The position numbers and the translations under genes were made by a program. Source: Paracentrotus lividus (lineage: Eukaryota; Echinodermata; Echinoidea; Camarodonta; Echinidae). From it: DNA of 64,000 nucleotides. The stretch covers positions 343,904-407,903 of the forward strand of contig CALNVZ010001319.1 of assembly GCA_940671915.1 (NCBI GenBank), in the 5' to 3' direction. Positions 1-11,856 of the stretch are shown one piece after another; position 1 is the stretch's first letter, and each line of letters starts with the position of its first letter. The notes beneath the pieces are model-generated. The model made no database searches. It saw only the letters and a list, made by a program, of their open reading frames with translations, and was not told the DNA's origin.

Positions 1-640
1 GGGGGGGGGGAATTATATCATTAGATCACTGATCTGTATACAGATCCGTGCATTAGATAAAGTCTACAACAGACTAGCAAGATGGCGGCGCGTTCACTCA
101 AGCGTGAATCCCCGTGCGTGAATTGGCGATGCGCTGTGTGTGCACAGGGTTTGCCTATGAGCGTTCTCCTTCTCTATTTCTGTGACCGACCCGCGTGAGA
201 TGTCCAAGTAGTATATGGTGTCCTCAAATGCGCTCACAAGGGGGAAATAAATTTCGAATTATCATAACGATTAGCCCTCTCTTAACTTACTTTTATTTAC
301 AAGTAGACTATAGGATGGTTGCTCAAATTGTGACTTCTCCCAGGGTTAGCCATCCCACCACACTTTAGGGATATAATAATGTATAAAATAATATATAAAG
401 CAAATTCTATAATGTCGCATATCTTAGATTTTGCACCAGCATTCAAAATAGAATTTAAGAATAATAAACATTACGAAAATCGATCAACTTGGCAATGTCC
501 CCATTTGTTGCGTGTATTACACATTTCGCCACACACATAAGTGCGTGCAATGCCACGAGGCATTCTCAACCTCGTTCGGTTTATTTCGTTAGTCGTCTGA
601 AAATATTCCATTTCGAAGGCACCGATTGATCAGGATTCCG
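1..640. other. Intergenic DNA with a YY1-like site and a 38-codon frame
   Basis: The window opens with a ten-base G run. At 79-90 the word AAGATGGCGGCG matches the known YY1 core, which in animals often sits at or just after a transcription start. An ATG inside it (82) opens a 38-codon frame ending at 198. I have no homology for that peptide, so calling it coding would be speculation. The rest is AT-rich with no supported feature. Confidence 0.35.
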
Positions 641-656
641 GTAATATGCTTAAAAA

Positions 657-798
657 CAATAATCATGTACACATGAAGGTCAAAATGACACACGACAGCA
701 GAGCTGTATCAACACATTATATACTTCCGATATCCAATCATGATGTGTTGATAACTCTGTGTCATTGTCAATAAAGCTTCAAGTGTACATGATTATTG
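657..798. repeat. Small inverted-repeat element (142 bp)
   Basis: The ends form a 22-bp inverted repeat with one mismatch (CAATAATCATGTACAC at the left). A second inner inverted match around 'tcaacacat/atgtgttga' lets most of the unit fold into a hairpin. Size and structure suit a MITE. No convincing target-site duplication is visible, so the superfamily is unknown. Confidence 0.6.
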
Positions 799-2350
799 CT
801 TTTATATTTCTCTCCCCACCCCTCTCTCTCTCTCTCTCTCTCTCCCCCACGATGGCTAGGAGATGGAAGGGAAGAGGTGGTACATGATGAGCTATTTGCA
901 TGTTTCCATATCTGATAGATAATAGAAAAATTAAATCTATTTTAATATGTTTTTGTGTTGTAGTTTAAGTTGGAGAAACTGCAATATTTTCTTAATCATC
1001 AAATAGCAAAGGAATCAAGTTTTGTACGTACTTATCAAAACCATGATACCGACTGCCAACATGTCTGTACAAGCAAGAATGGAGTCAAAATGGAATTTAG
1101 CCTACATGAGGGGCACATAGAATAGATACTAATTAAAAATGACTTATGCCACTTGTTTCCAGTTGCCATTTAAAAGACAGCAGTGGTTGCGTTTCAAACG
1201 AGTGGAAATTAAGGAGACCATTGTTTAAATTTGTAGTTCTGGAAATGAATACAATGATTACATTTCTCTTCTTTCTTCATAATAGGGAGAAAATAAATTG
1301 AGGAGTAGTAATTCGTTGAAAAATGCCAGACAAGCCCGCACCTGTTTCTTGCAACAAATTGATCAGTTGTGTTCCGATTCATTACTCTTTCATTAGCATA
1401 GTGATTCGAACTCAGGTTGTGGTTCTCTCAAATCATTGATATGTTTGGTTATTAGTTATGACTGGGATATTTCTCGATGTTGGACATATTTTGAAAGTTT
1501 AGGTAAGAATGATTATGATTGTATAAACTAATTTGGGGCCCCATAATCCTGTTCAACAATCACTTTCATTTTTTCACTGGGAATCAAAGACGTCGAGGTT
1601 TGATCTCGTTTGTTTACATACGCAACTATCGCTAGGGGGTAAAGAAATGTGAATTTTTTGAACGAGGCCGCCATAGAGCAATATGACAGGTACATGCCGT
1701 GCATTTGCTTTTAATATACGTAAACACACAGTTAATGCGGCCTTTTCCAGTTGATTTCAGCCGAGTCAGATGGAGTGAGCGGTGATATTTTTTATTTTTT
1801 TTTCTAGCTGTATTGCAAATTAGAAGATGTGCGACATATCGCTTGATGTTGCCCTGTTTTAAAACGGATTTTTCATATGACAGGAGCGTGGTGGATTTTT
1901 CAACCCCGCGGAAATGGAAAACTAGCGACATTATCGGGAACCATCCCATAGTCTAAAGAGTATTATGACAAATAAATAATAGTTAGGCATGAGTTCCTGA
2001 GCCTTTTAAAGAAATGAGAAAGAAAGAAAGCCTCAAAGTATTTTTCTCTTGCTAAACTTCGTATATATATATAGACGCTTTTTAAGATACCGTACCCTCA
2101 TTTTTTTGGTTGGATAGCTTTATTTTTTCGTGGTATCTTTAAAAATATTTTTGCAACTTGATTTTTTCTGGACATCTGACGCGAGAGCTAGCGCTATCGC
2201 GTTCGCGTATCGATATCGATGCATGCATTAATATTGTAGTCTAATTGTATCGTCAGTTTGTCAATCCGACGTGTCGAGTTCTTAATCAAGGCAGCCAGGT
2301 AATGTAAAAGAAATGCCGTAGAATTATTTATAGGAATAATGCATTCCGCG
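799..2350. other. AT-rich intergenic DNA with a CT microsatellite
   Basis: A (CT)n run lies at about 821-845. The remainder is AT-rich with no open frame resembling a known protein, no RNA gene and no clear repeat boundary. The minus-strand frames around 1,632-1,949 and 2,194-2,612 show no domain or codon pattern that I recognise. Confidence 0.6.
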
Positions 2351-2353
2351 GAG

Positions 2354-2477
2354 TTGTTTAGCGAGTGTGCAGTGCACGCAGAGGTTTCTTCTGAGCATGC
2401 GCACTCCACACGAGCCGGAGGCGAGTGTCGAGTGCGCATGCGAAGAAGAACCTCGAGTGCACTGCATATCGCTGAAC
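2354..2477. repeat. Imperfect palindrome, about 124 bp
   Basis: The sequence from 'tgtttagcgagtgtgcagtgcac' reads back imperfectly as 'gtgcactgcatatcgctgaaca', with matching 'gcatgcgcac' and 'gtgcgcatgc' words inside. It is GC-richer than its surroundings and lies directly before the inverted-repeat element at 2,509. It may be a hairpin MITE or a remnant of a larger element. Confidence 0.5.
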
Positions 2478-2508
2478 AACGACGGGAAAATGCGTTATTT
2501 CTTTTATA

Positions 2509-2923
2509 AGATGGCTAAGTAATTTCGAACGCGAGGTCAATATACCTTGGATGAGAAAGAAATAATGAAATAAATCTAATATCAAAGTATATATCCGCCG
2601 TAAACGATGCATAAAATTATGGTGAGGTTTTACGACACTTTACGTGACCTCATTTTACGTGACCTCATTGAGCATAAGCTATGGTACTAATCGAAATCTC
2701 GACATTTGAGACGCTCATTTTAGTACGTGATCTCATTGAGCATAAGCTATGGTACTAATCGAAATCTCGACTTTTGAGACACTGCACTGCGCATGCGCCA
2801 AACCGTGCATTAGACAATTTGGGTGCGCAAAAATCCCACGGGCGTGCAGGGATAGACACTTTTCGCGAATGATCACGTGGTACGCTTTGACCAATCAGCA
2901 AGCTGGAAATTACTTAGCCATCT
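2509..2923. mobile_element. Non-autonomous DNA transposon (MITE), 415 bp
   Basis: Perfect terminal inverted repeats of at least 18 bp (AGATGGCTAAGTAATTTC and its complement) lie at both ends, and TATA flanks each side (2,505-2,508 and 2,924-2,927), consistent with a 4-bp target duplication. The interior carries a tandem duplication of about 65 bp (around 2,648-2,780, shared word 'gagcataagctatggtac'). There is no coding capacity. The superfamily is uncertain. Confidence 0.75.
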
Positions 2924-2929
2924 TATAAT

Positions 2930-4700
2930 CAATGCTTACTTATGGGTATCGATAATCGAGTGACATTTTAGATCTAGATTCTAGTGATAAAATTGAATTT
3001 ACGAACGACGATGACTCGATGCCTGGTCAGAATCGCAGCAATAAATTCGCCGCAGGAGGACAAAGCGGCGAAGACGCTCGAGCTCCTCCCCAGAGTTTAC
3101 GGGGTCTTGTGTCGGCGAGAATTAGACAGGGTGTCAACTCGCAACCAACAGTGTGAATGAAGTGCCTAAATTAATAAGCCTAAGCCAAAGACTTTGTTGA
3201 GTGTCAAGACACCCAACCCCCCATCCTATAAAATAAAATGTTATAAAATGTTATTGATGAAGGAAGTGCCTAAAGTTAAGTCTGCGCACCTAATAATTTG
3301 ACCTCATTTTCAATAAAAAAAAAAGAGTAGATCTAAAATGTTATTTTCAGATTCATCAATAGATCTAATGGCTGCCATTCCTTTCTTCATATTCTCATAT
3401 TTTAATATTTAAGGATCAATGAAGCAAAAACTTGAAATCGTTTAGGCCTAAGTTAAGCCTACAAGAACAATGTGTTTTTATGATTTTTCAACATGTTTGT
3501 CAGTTTGTGTAGCAATAAATGTTGTAAACACACAGCCCACTCCCCCCCCCCCCGCCACTTTCATCCAACAGATTCTTCTTTCCATAAAGTCATTGCTAAA
3601 ATTTCTTCCTACTACTAGCAATTAAAGGCACTAATTATTTTATGCCTTTTTACAATTTAAATAATTTGTAAACATGCCAGGTTAATATCTGTCCCTGTCA
3701 TAGGCAAGGAGGGAGGGGGGGGGGGGCAACATAATTAATGCATAGGCCTTTTTTTGCCTTTGGGGGAAAAAATGTTTCACCCCACCCTAGGTGTTAAAAA
3801 TGAGTACCCGGTAGGATGCGAATACTATGTGGTTCGCTTAGCTGTGAGTGTCTAAAGCCGAATCAGTTGGAATGCTCCCTTGGGCTGGGCTGGGTTTGGA
3901 GTAGACCAACCAGACCCCGTCTAGTGGCACCTTCGGCGACGGGGCTGTCTATAGTTAGGGGTGGAGATTGTGGACTGTAAGTGTGGGGCCGTAAATGAAT
4001 CAAATGACAGGGGTAAACGCTTTGAGCCTTACCATGCTTACGGGAAACCGCAGGTACAAATTATTATTGTAAGATATCACAGCAAAGCTTTACACAGTTT
4101 TGCATGTAGGATTATAGGATTATATTCAGATATGTGAATGTAATACGTTTTAAATATTATTTTTATATTTCAGTATCAGGATGAAGTAAACTGAAATTAG
4201 GAGTCATTGCAGACAGACTGTGTCAACTTCTTCATTTGAAAGCCAACAAAAAAAATGCAATACTGTACCAGCTACATCACAGGTAAGAAGAAGAAAACCT
4301 TGATAACAGTTCTGCATGATCTTGGTTTGGTAGGAATTTCTGCAACTCTATTGAATGAGGGGGGGGGGGGAGGTGGGTTATGGTGTCCCCTTGTCCCCTT
4401 CCCCCTTACTGGCAAGGTGTAAAAAATAAATGGGGGCTTCTTGTCATTTGGTAACCCCCCCCCCTCATCCTTGAACGAAACTAAATTATCATGAACATGA
4501 ATTAGCATAAATAAATGAATACATGTATCTCAATCTTGTTAGGATGTAACAAAAGCCTACTGGTGTACAACTAACTATGTTACATCACACACATTGTAAG
4601 GAACATTCTGCACAAAACAATCTGAGCTGTGTCGTATCAAGAATTGTGTTTAGTATTAGTAACATGTAAATTCTTCTTTTGAATGTGTAATTTTAGATGG
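2930..4700. other. Intergenic DNA with several oligo(G/C) runs
   Basis: Oligo(C) or oligo(G) tracts occur at about 3,541-3,553, 3,715-3,727, 4,359-4,370 and 4,446-4,454. I see no supported gene. The minus-strand frame across 4,272-4,508 is driven by the homopolymer tracts and is not credible. Confidence 0.6.
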
Positions 4701-4704
4701 ATAT

Positions 4705-5756
4705 ATTTAGATAGATAGATAGATAAATGGTTTATTGGTTCAAACAAACATCATTGCGGCAAAGCCGAATTGCGATGCATTTACAAATAATACTTATAAA
4801 TAATATACAATAATAATATAATGAAAATAATCTTCACATCTAAAAAATGTATGCGTTTAAATAAACGATATTCATATTCAGCAAATTCAATTATTAAGTA
4901 TATTCAATTAGATGAAAGTGTATAACAATTTGGATTCAATTATTTGTACGGCTATATAATTATTATGTATGTATAATAAATGATATTAAACATGTACATT
5001 ATATGATTATAATAGTTATTACAAACTGATACATGTGAGGGAAAAAGTCCAGTATAGTGAGGTTTAAACCAAATGTCTGACATGTGAATACTAAAATATT
5101 TGTTTATATAAATCAATGATTAATGTGTAATATTATTATTATAAATATTATGAATGTATGTATAAATTGCAAGTCGAATACTTAATAAGATGCACATGTA
5201 ATGTGTTTATATTTCATATGAGTAGACTATTTAAATTATATCAACTCTTTACTACATCCAGATTAACAAGCACTCAATAAGAAATATGGAAAATTTAATT
5301 CATAGTAATAATTGAGAACCGTTTTAACAAATTGATTACACAAATGATAAACAAAAATCAAAAGCCCGCCCCCAAGGAAAAATCGATTAGTTGGTATTAA
5401 TCAGTTTAAATTGAATGATTCAATAATTCTACAATGATATGTCACACAAAAAAAAAAAATCAGTGTAGTGAGGTTTTGAATTCAAGTGCCTGACATGAAA
5501 ATATATCAACATAATTTTATATATAAATTAATAGAATCATACAATAATTCATATTGATAATCACAATTCTGTTTATGAGTCTGAAGAGATAAAGAGAGAG
5601 AAGAGAGAGTGGGAGAGAAGAGAGAGAGGGGGAGTGATATAATTGAAAGAGAAACGAAGAGAGAGAGAGAGAGGAGAAAGGGAGGTGAGGAGGAAGAATA
5701 TAGGACCATCGAGAAAATAGAAAAGATAGAAGAGAAAAGAGAAGGGAAGGGAGTAA
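4705..5756 (-). mobile_element. LINE 3' untranslated region ending in a (TCTA)n tail
   Basis: Read on the minus strand, this AT-rich stretch follows the LINE coding remnant. It ends in a 'ttgaaccaataaaccat' word and then a TCTA microsatellite (about 4,705-4,727), a 3' tail style known from CR1/L2-group elements. A GA-rich block at 5,583-5,760 lies at its coding-side edge. I infer that it belongs to the LINE from position and the terminal microsatellite; I cannot confirm it by alignment. Confidence 0.5.
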
Positions 5757-6290
5757 TTAAGAAGAGCGCATACGAATCCAATGGAGACAATAATACATTT
5801 TATCATTCTTGTAATCAATTCTGTCATTCAAGAGCCTAGTGAGATACGGAACGGGACTGTTTCTGTATCTAGCAGTTTTACATCGCACTTCAACACACTT
5901 CACTTTCTTCTTGTGTTGTAGGATTGTCTCGGGGGGGCAACACGTGGTGATTAAGTCTGTTTGAAGGGATCTGCATAGACTTGGCAAATGTAACGCACAA
6001 TCTTCCGTCTTGCCTCAAGGAACTCATATTACATCGTTGCAATGCTTCTTGGTGCATGTATAATTGCTCCAAGGATTATCCTATATGCACGCTTCTGGAC
6101 ACGTTCAATGGTCAAGATCTGTTCCTTATTAAGACCACCAGACCATAACCGGAACGCCGTATTCCACAACTGGTCTAACGAATGACTGTATATGGTGGAC
6201 AGGTCCTGGGATGACAAGCCGTGGTACTTGAGAGTGCGCAGGACATACATCGGCTGTTGCGCGTTTAACCATTTGTGAATGTTTATAAGT
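5757..6290 (-). pseudogene. Non-LTR retrotransposon (CR1/L2-like) reverse transcriptase C-terminal remnant
   Basis: Minus-strand frames carry the tail region that follows the reverse transcriptase core in CR1/L2/Jockey-group LINEs: a 'SFVRPVVEYGVPV' word, then 'ERVQKRAYRIILGA', then 'HHVLPPRD', and finally an arginine-rich 'TARYRNSPVPYLTRLLND' end. The order matches the family, but the pieces lie in different frames separated by frameshifts. The catalytic (F/Y)xDD region is absent, so this is a 5'-truncated dead copy, as is usual for LINEs. The upstream edge is near 6,290-6,330, next to an oligo(T)-rich break. Confidence 0.8.
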
Positions 6291-6358
6291 ATTCATTTTG
6301 CTTCTCTTCCTTTTTTTTTTTTTAGAGCGTGGACACTTGTTTGTCAACATTCATGGCT

Positions 6359-6600
6359 TCATGCCGTACAATCATCTTCAACTGGAGTCACCAAGTTCAA
6401 TGGCATTCCCTGCTCTCTGGAAATGTGCATATCCATTCTCCTACTCTTTGTGATCTCTGTCATGCTTTTAATGCACTCCTGGAATGATTCTTTTGGGATT
6501 TTTTGCAGTTCTGTCCTTATGTCCAGTTGGCTTGGGGAAGAGGAAAAGTCACATAGAGCTAGCTTGAGTGAAAAGGGAGGTTGCTTTAGCAAAGTGATGT
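6359..6600 (-). pseudogene. Mariner/Tc1-like transposase C-terminal fragment
   Basis: A minus-strand frame of about 77 codons contains 'LQKIPKESFQECIKSM'. This resembles the C-terminal helix region of mariner-type transposases, where 'IPKEAFQECF' followed by a basic stretch is typical, and the preceding FSSSPSQL may derive from the 'DFFLFPKL' region. No DDE/D catalytic residues are included, so only the tail survives. Homology is judged by eye. Confidence 0.45.
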
Positions 6601-9364
6601 TCTTTTCAACAGGAGTCTGTTAGATCCTCAAAGCATTGTGAGCAGGTGCACTATAACGGTGAAGGAGTGGCAGATTCAGGCAGAGGCGCAGGGGATATAC
6701 GCCGCCCTATACTTTACATGTTAAAATCAGACAAATTTTCATGATAATCAGATTGATGAAATTATTTTTTAAAGATTTTTATTCATAGGTTTATTATATA
6801 TAAATATATCAAAACCTTCTGTACATAATTTTTTTTTTTGTAAAACTGAATATGATCTGTTGCTGTATGGATAATAAAATTTGGTTAAACCTTAATACTC
6901 CCGGGGTATTTTGAGTCTTGTAATTCCCGGGGCATTATGCCCCCCCCCCCCCTTAGGCTCTCAGCCGCGGATCGCGCAATTACGACAAAAATTTGCACAA
7001 TGGTAGAATATCCGCTGTTGCATAGGTAAATTTCACTGAATTCATATATTTTATTTTATATGAATCAATTATGCTCATTCATACCCAGGGAGCAAAACCC
7101 ATATGTTTTAAAAACATGTCGAGATAAAACAATAAAAAACAATAAAATAATAAAAAATTGTCCTATCTAGGATGGTTGTATGGACCCTAACCAACATCCC
7201 TAGGGCGGACAACTCTTCAGATCAGATGCAAGAGGGTCCCTATTGGTGGGGGCATCCAAAATAGCGCCCCTTTTACAAAAATTAGTATTCTGAACACAAA
7301 TGGTTGAAGAAAAGTTTTAAATACATTGAGTTTGGTATCAAATTAAAGATAATAAAATGTCCTACAATTTGGTAGTATTTACAATATTAATAATATCCAC
7401 TAAGGGTAAAAGTTGATTTTTCATGTTTTTCAAGAAAAATGATTTTTATCTTTTTATTGTTTTACCTCATATAATAATCATGTTAGGATATGAAGTTTGA
7501 AACTTTTCAGAAATATGCCCCTATACAACGTTGCCCTATGCATTGACAATAGTATATGACAAAGACAAAGTAATGCCCCTTTTCAGTAAAAAGATATAAC
7601 GCTATAAATTTATGAATGCATTATAAGGAAAAACAACGTTTTTGCCCCATTTACGTGGAAAACCCGTACATACACATGTAATACCCTACTACAGCACGTG
7701 CATATGTATTACAAGGCGTGATCTGACAATTTTATGAATATAATAATTTATACAAGTTTTCATGAGGGTTAATAAACAACGCTGTGCTATGATGGACTAC
7801 TCATCAAATCTATTGTGAACGGCGAGGGGGTCTAGATTACGGGGTCCATGGGGAGGGGGGGGGGGGCAGCAGGTGTAAATTTTTAGTATACTACACATAA
7901 TGGTTGGATATATTAGTATTTCTTGTTGTTGTTGCTCTAGCCACATCATTTTGTCCCGGCTTTAATTTTTTCAAATTTGTTTGTCCCCGCTTTCACTTTT
8001 CAAGAACCGGGATAAATCTTTGTCATTCCCGAAACTATACCCTGGATTGACAAATTTAAAACAAATTTTCTCAACCCCCAAAATGCCAAGTTTTGCGATT
8101 TTTCCTTCTAATTTTGGTGCCCCTTTTTGTTTTCCATGATGCTAACCAAAGCCCCATCAGGCCTACCCTCATGGAATGCGTTTGATATCTAGAGTTGTTA
8201 ACCTAATTCTAGGTTTGTGGTGACAGGTTTAGATCTATTGTCTGTGAGAAGGTTCAAAGTTTATTTTGATTGGGGTAAAAAAAAAAAAGTGATTTTATTA
8301 ATTTTTACACAATGGAAATTTCTAACTTCCCCAAAAATGTATTTTACAATCTCAGCAAACCATAAATGACAAAGAAAAATAGACTATAGTCACCATTTAC
8401 AGCCTTGTTATTAAGGCTCAAATACGTTTTAGCATAAATGTTTGTTTTTTTATATTTCATTTGTTTTTACCATATAGTGCGAAATGAAATATTTCAATTT
8501 ATTTTACTTCAACCTATCAACTCCTCCCCTAGGCAACAGACCTAAGTTTGTAACCTTAAACCTAGATTTAACTTGAGACCAATCAACCCTATACTTCAGA
8601 CGCGTTTCGTGGGGTAGGCTGGAGGAGGCTTTGGTTAGTTAAAAAAAAAAAAAAAAAAAAGGGGGGGGTGGCAACCCATTGAGTTGCACACTCAATATCT
8701 TTGACCTATGATAACAAAGTTAATACTGGTGGTACTACCTCAAGTACTCATCTCCTAGACCTGGCCCGGTTTCTAACTCATACTGCAACATTCTGCGTAT
8801 TGTTGTCTTTATATAGGCCCATTTGAATGATAAGACAATTATTCGCAATAATACAGGACAGCTGTAATGTTTGTTTTTTTTTTTACCAATGTTATAGCAT
8901 AATTTATTTTCATTATATGTAATCAGCTGGTACATACTGAAATATATGCACTGTACTATTTCTGGCCTAGGTATATCTTTTAAGACTCGTACATTTCACA
9001 CAGTGAGAGACTACTTACAATTAGTGGTGGTAAGTTGGGTCTCTCTTCAAACACCTTCCTATTGTGTATGTCTTGAAATAAACATTTTGATCTATTGATT
9101 CACATGTACAAAAAAATTGTAGTTCTGTTTGTGTCTTAAAGTAGAAACGGCATACTTTGTCTGAATATTTTTTTTCTTTCTTTTTTTAGAAAAGAGAAGG
9201 AACAAGTAAGGGAATTTATTAAAAAAAAATCATCCTTTGGAAAATACTTCCATCATATTCATATGGTATTGTGATAGTAAAACTAGTTTTAATATCATTA
9301 ATGGGTTTTAAAATTTTTTTATTGCTAATTCGAAGACATTATTTTTATATGAAAATATTAAACA
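6600..9364. other. Intergenic DNA; one diverged repeat end and homopolymer runs
   Basis: No gene is supported. At 6,940-7,080 an oligo(C) run is followed by 'gatcgcgcaa...aaaatttgcaca', a module seen again at 43,050 and 47,040. Poly(A)-poly(G) tracts lie at 8,641-8,667 and a G run at 7,855-7,866. The rest is AT-rich non-coding sequence. Confidence 0.55.
6940..7080 (+). repeat. Dispersed repeat module 'CCCCC...gatcgcgc...aaaatttgcac' (copy 1)
   Basis: A C run, a 'cagccgcggatcgcgc' word, 'aaaatttgcac', then an AT-rich 'tatatgaatcaattatgctcattcat' segment occur in the same order at 43,030-43,270 and 46,990-47,215. That marks an interspersed family. Element ends are not defined and no coding potential is visible. 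Confidence 0.5.
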
Positions 9365-9840
9365 TTATACAAAATGATAAAGATGTGGGATAAATAACCA
9401 AATACATAAACTGAATGAGTAGAAGATGATGAGATGAGATGAGTGATATGGATGATGAAATGAGTGTATGGATGATGAGATGAGTGTATGGATGATGAGA
9501 TGAATGTTATGGATGATGTGATGAGTGATAGGTATGATGATAATGAAAGGAAGATGATGAGATGTAAAGAGATGAATGATACGGGTGATGAGATAAATGA
9601 AAGGAGGATGATGAGATAAAATGAGATGAGTGATGAGGATGATGACATGATGGAAGGATGATGATAGGATGATTGATAGGGATGAGATGAATGAATGGAG
9701 GACGGTGAGATGAATTAAAGGAGGGGAGTGAGATAAATAAAAGGATGATGTGATGAATGATAGGGATGATGAAATAAAATGATATACAGTAGTAGGCCTC
9801 CTAGTAAATGATGATGGATGAATGAATGAAGAATGTATTA
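9365..9840. repeat. GATGA-rich degenerate minisatellite
   Basis: Irregular tandem words such as GATGATGAGATGA and GATGAATGATA fill the interval. Long frames on the minus strand here (Ser/Ile/His-rich) are by-products of the repeat and are not annotated as genes. Confidence 0.8.
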
Positions 9841-10225
9841 ATGAAAATGGAATAAAAACATCGCAAAATGGCATATTTTACAATAGACCTGCCAAAACAT
9901 GCCTTCAGTATGATATGAGGATCAATAATAGGCCTAGTTGTCGCCTTCGGTATGATATGAGGATCAATTGCACCATGCAGCAGTCCAGCGGTGAAACAGA
10001 GTCTGCGAAATTAGACTACGTAGCACCATCCCAACATGAAGGCAAATGGAATAATAAAGAAAAAATAAAAGTCTGGAAATTATACTATATCTCGCACAAT
10101 CTCATCCATATAGGTAGATATATCCCCATCATATACAATTCATATCTGATTGATTCACGTCTGTCAAAACCCATACCACCCCCCCCCCCGCCGCTCCTTA
10201 CCGAATTTTCAATAAGTTAAAATGT

Positions 10226-10805
10226 GTCTGTAAAATTAGACTACGTCGACCCTGCACGTTTGGCGTGGTACATATTTTTATGTTCGCTGTGTCCAGGGAG
10301 ATCTCCTTGCTGGGTCTATTTTGTGGACATCTCAGCTCAATTATGTAAAAAATGGGTCTGTTAAATTAGATTACGTCGACCTTGGACATTTGACGCGGCA
10401 CATCGTTTTACGTTCGCTGGGTCTATATTCCGTGGACATCTCACGCGGTTGGAGATCTGGCATTGATAAGTCTTCCATATCATGTAAAAGAATGGGTCTG
10501 TGAAATTAGACTACGTCGACCCTGGACATTTGACGCGGTACATCGTTTTATGTTCGCTGGGTCTATTCCGTGGACATCTCACGCGTTTGGAGAACTGGCA
10601 TTGATAAGTCTTCCATAACATGTAAAAGAATGGGTCTGTGAAATCAGACTAAGTCGACCCTGGACATTTGACGCGGTACATCGTTTTATATCGCTGGATC
10701 AAAGAGAGTTCACTGTAATATCTCCTTGGCTGGATCTATTCCGTGGACATCTCGCGCGGTTGGAAATCTGGCGTTGATAAGTCTTCCATTATTATGTAAA
10801 ACAAA
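10226..10805 (+). repeat. Tandem satellite, unit about 128-142 bp, four copies
   Basis: The unit start 'tctgtRaaattagactacg' recurs at 10,226, 10,354, 10,496 and 10,634, and 'gacgcggtacatcgtttta' and 'cgtggacatctcacgcg' recur at matching offsets. A shorter related piece ('tctgcgaaattagactacg') lies at about 10,003. Copies differ by a few percent plus small indels. No gene is seen in it; the plus-strand frame at 10,321-10,503 is repeat-derived. Confidence 0.85.
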
Positions 10806-11094
10806 AATAAGGTCATTATCTATTTAACCAGAGCAGGGGTAGTAGGCCTTTTGATTTAAATTTAGAAAGGTCCCATTCGAAAAGAAAACCACTTTTAGAC
10901 TGTTCTTGGATAATGATATGTGTATTTCCATTGGCTATTAAATGGCACATGGAAGTTGGAATGAAGATAAAAACAATATTCAGTGGCCCGTATTCTGTTC
11001 CGGGGTTTAGAGTTGTGCCGTCGCACGAAAATAGTAAGGGTAATGAGACGAGAATGCAACGCTGATTTGCACGCTTCTCTATGAAGCGTCAGTG

Positions 11095-11856
11095 NNNNNN
11101 NNNNNNNNNNNNNNNNNNNNNNNNNNNNNNNNNNNNNNNNNNNNNNNNNNNNNNNNNNNNNNNNNNNNNNNNNNNNNNNNNNNNNNNNNNNNNNNNNNNN
11201 NNNNNNNNNNNNNNNNNNNNNNNNNNNNNNNNNNNNNNNNNNNNNNNNNNNNNNNNNNNNNNNNNNNNNNNNNNNNNNNNNNNNNNNNNNNNNNNNNNNN
11301 NNNNNNNNNNNNNNNNNNNNNNNNNNNNNNNNNNNNNNNNNNNNNNNNNNNNNNNNNNNNNNNNNNNNNNNNNNNNNNNNNNNNNNNNNNNNNNNNNNNN
11401 NNNNNNNNNNNNNNNNNNNNNNNNNNNNNNNNNNNNNNNNNNNNNNNNNNNNNNNNNNNNNNNNNNNNNNNNNNNNNNNNNNNNNNNNNNNNNNNNNNNN
11501 NNNNNNNNNNNNNNNNNNNNNNNNNNNNNNNNNNNNNNNNNNNNNNNNNNNNNNNNNNNNNNNNNNNNNNNNNNNNNNNNNNNNNNNNNNNNNNNNNNNN
11601 NNNNNNNNNNNNNNNNNNNNNNNNNNNNNNNNNNNNNNNNNNNNNNNNNNNNNNNNNNNNNNNNNNNNNNNNNNNNNNNNNNNNNNNNNNNNNNNNNNNN
11701 NNNNNNNNNNNNNNNNNNNNNNNNNNNNNNNNNNNNNNNNNNNNNNNNNNNNNNNNNNNNNNNNNNNNNNNNNNNNNNNNNNNNNNNNNNNNNNNNNNNN
11801 NNNNNNNNNNNNNNNNNNNNNNNNNNNNNNNNNNNNNNNNNNNNNNNNNNNNNNNN
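11095..11856. other. Assembly gap (762 N)
   Basis: Unresolved bases. Any open frame crossing it is meaningless. Confidence 1.

Noticed and set aside
9358-9874. 169-codon minus-strand Ser/His/Ile-rich frame
   Set aside because: Low-complexity GATGA tract read backwards; no start context or homology.
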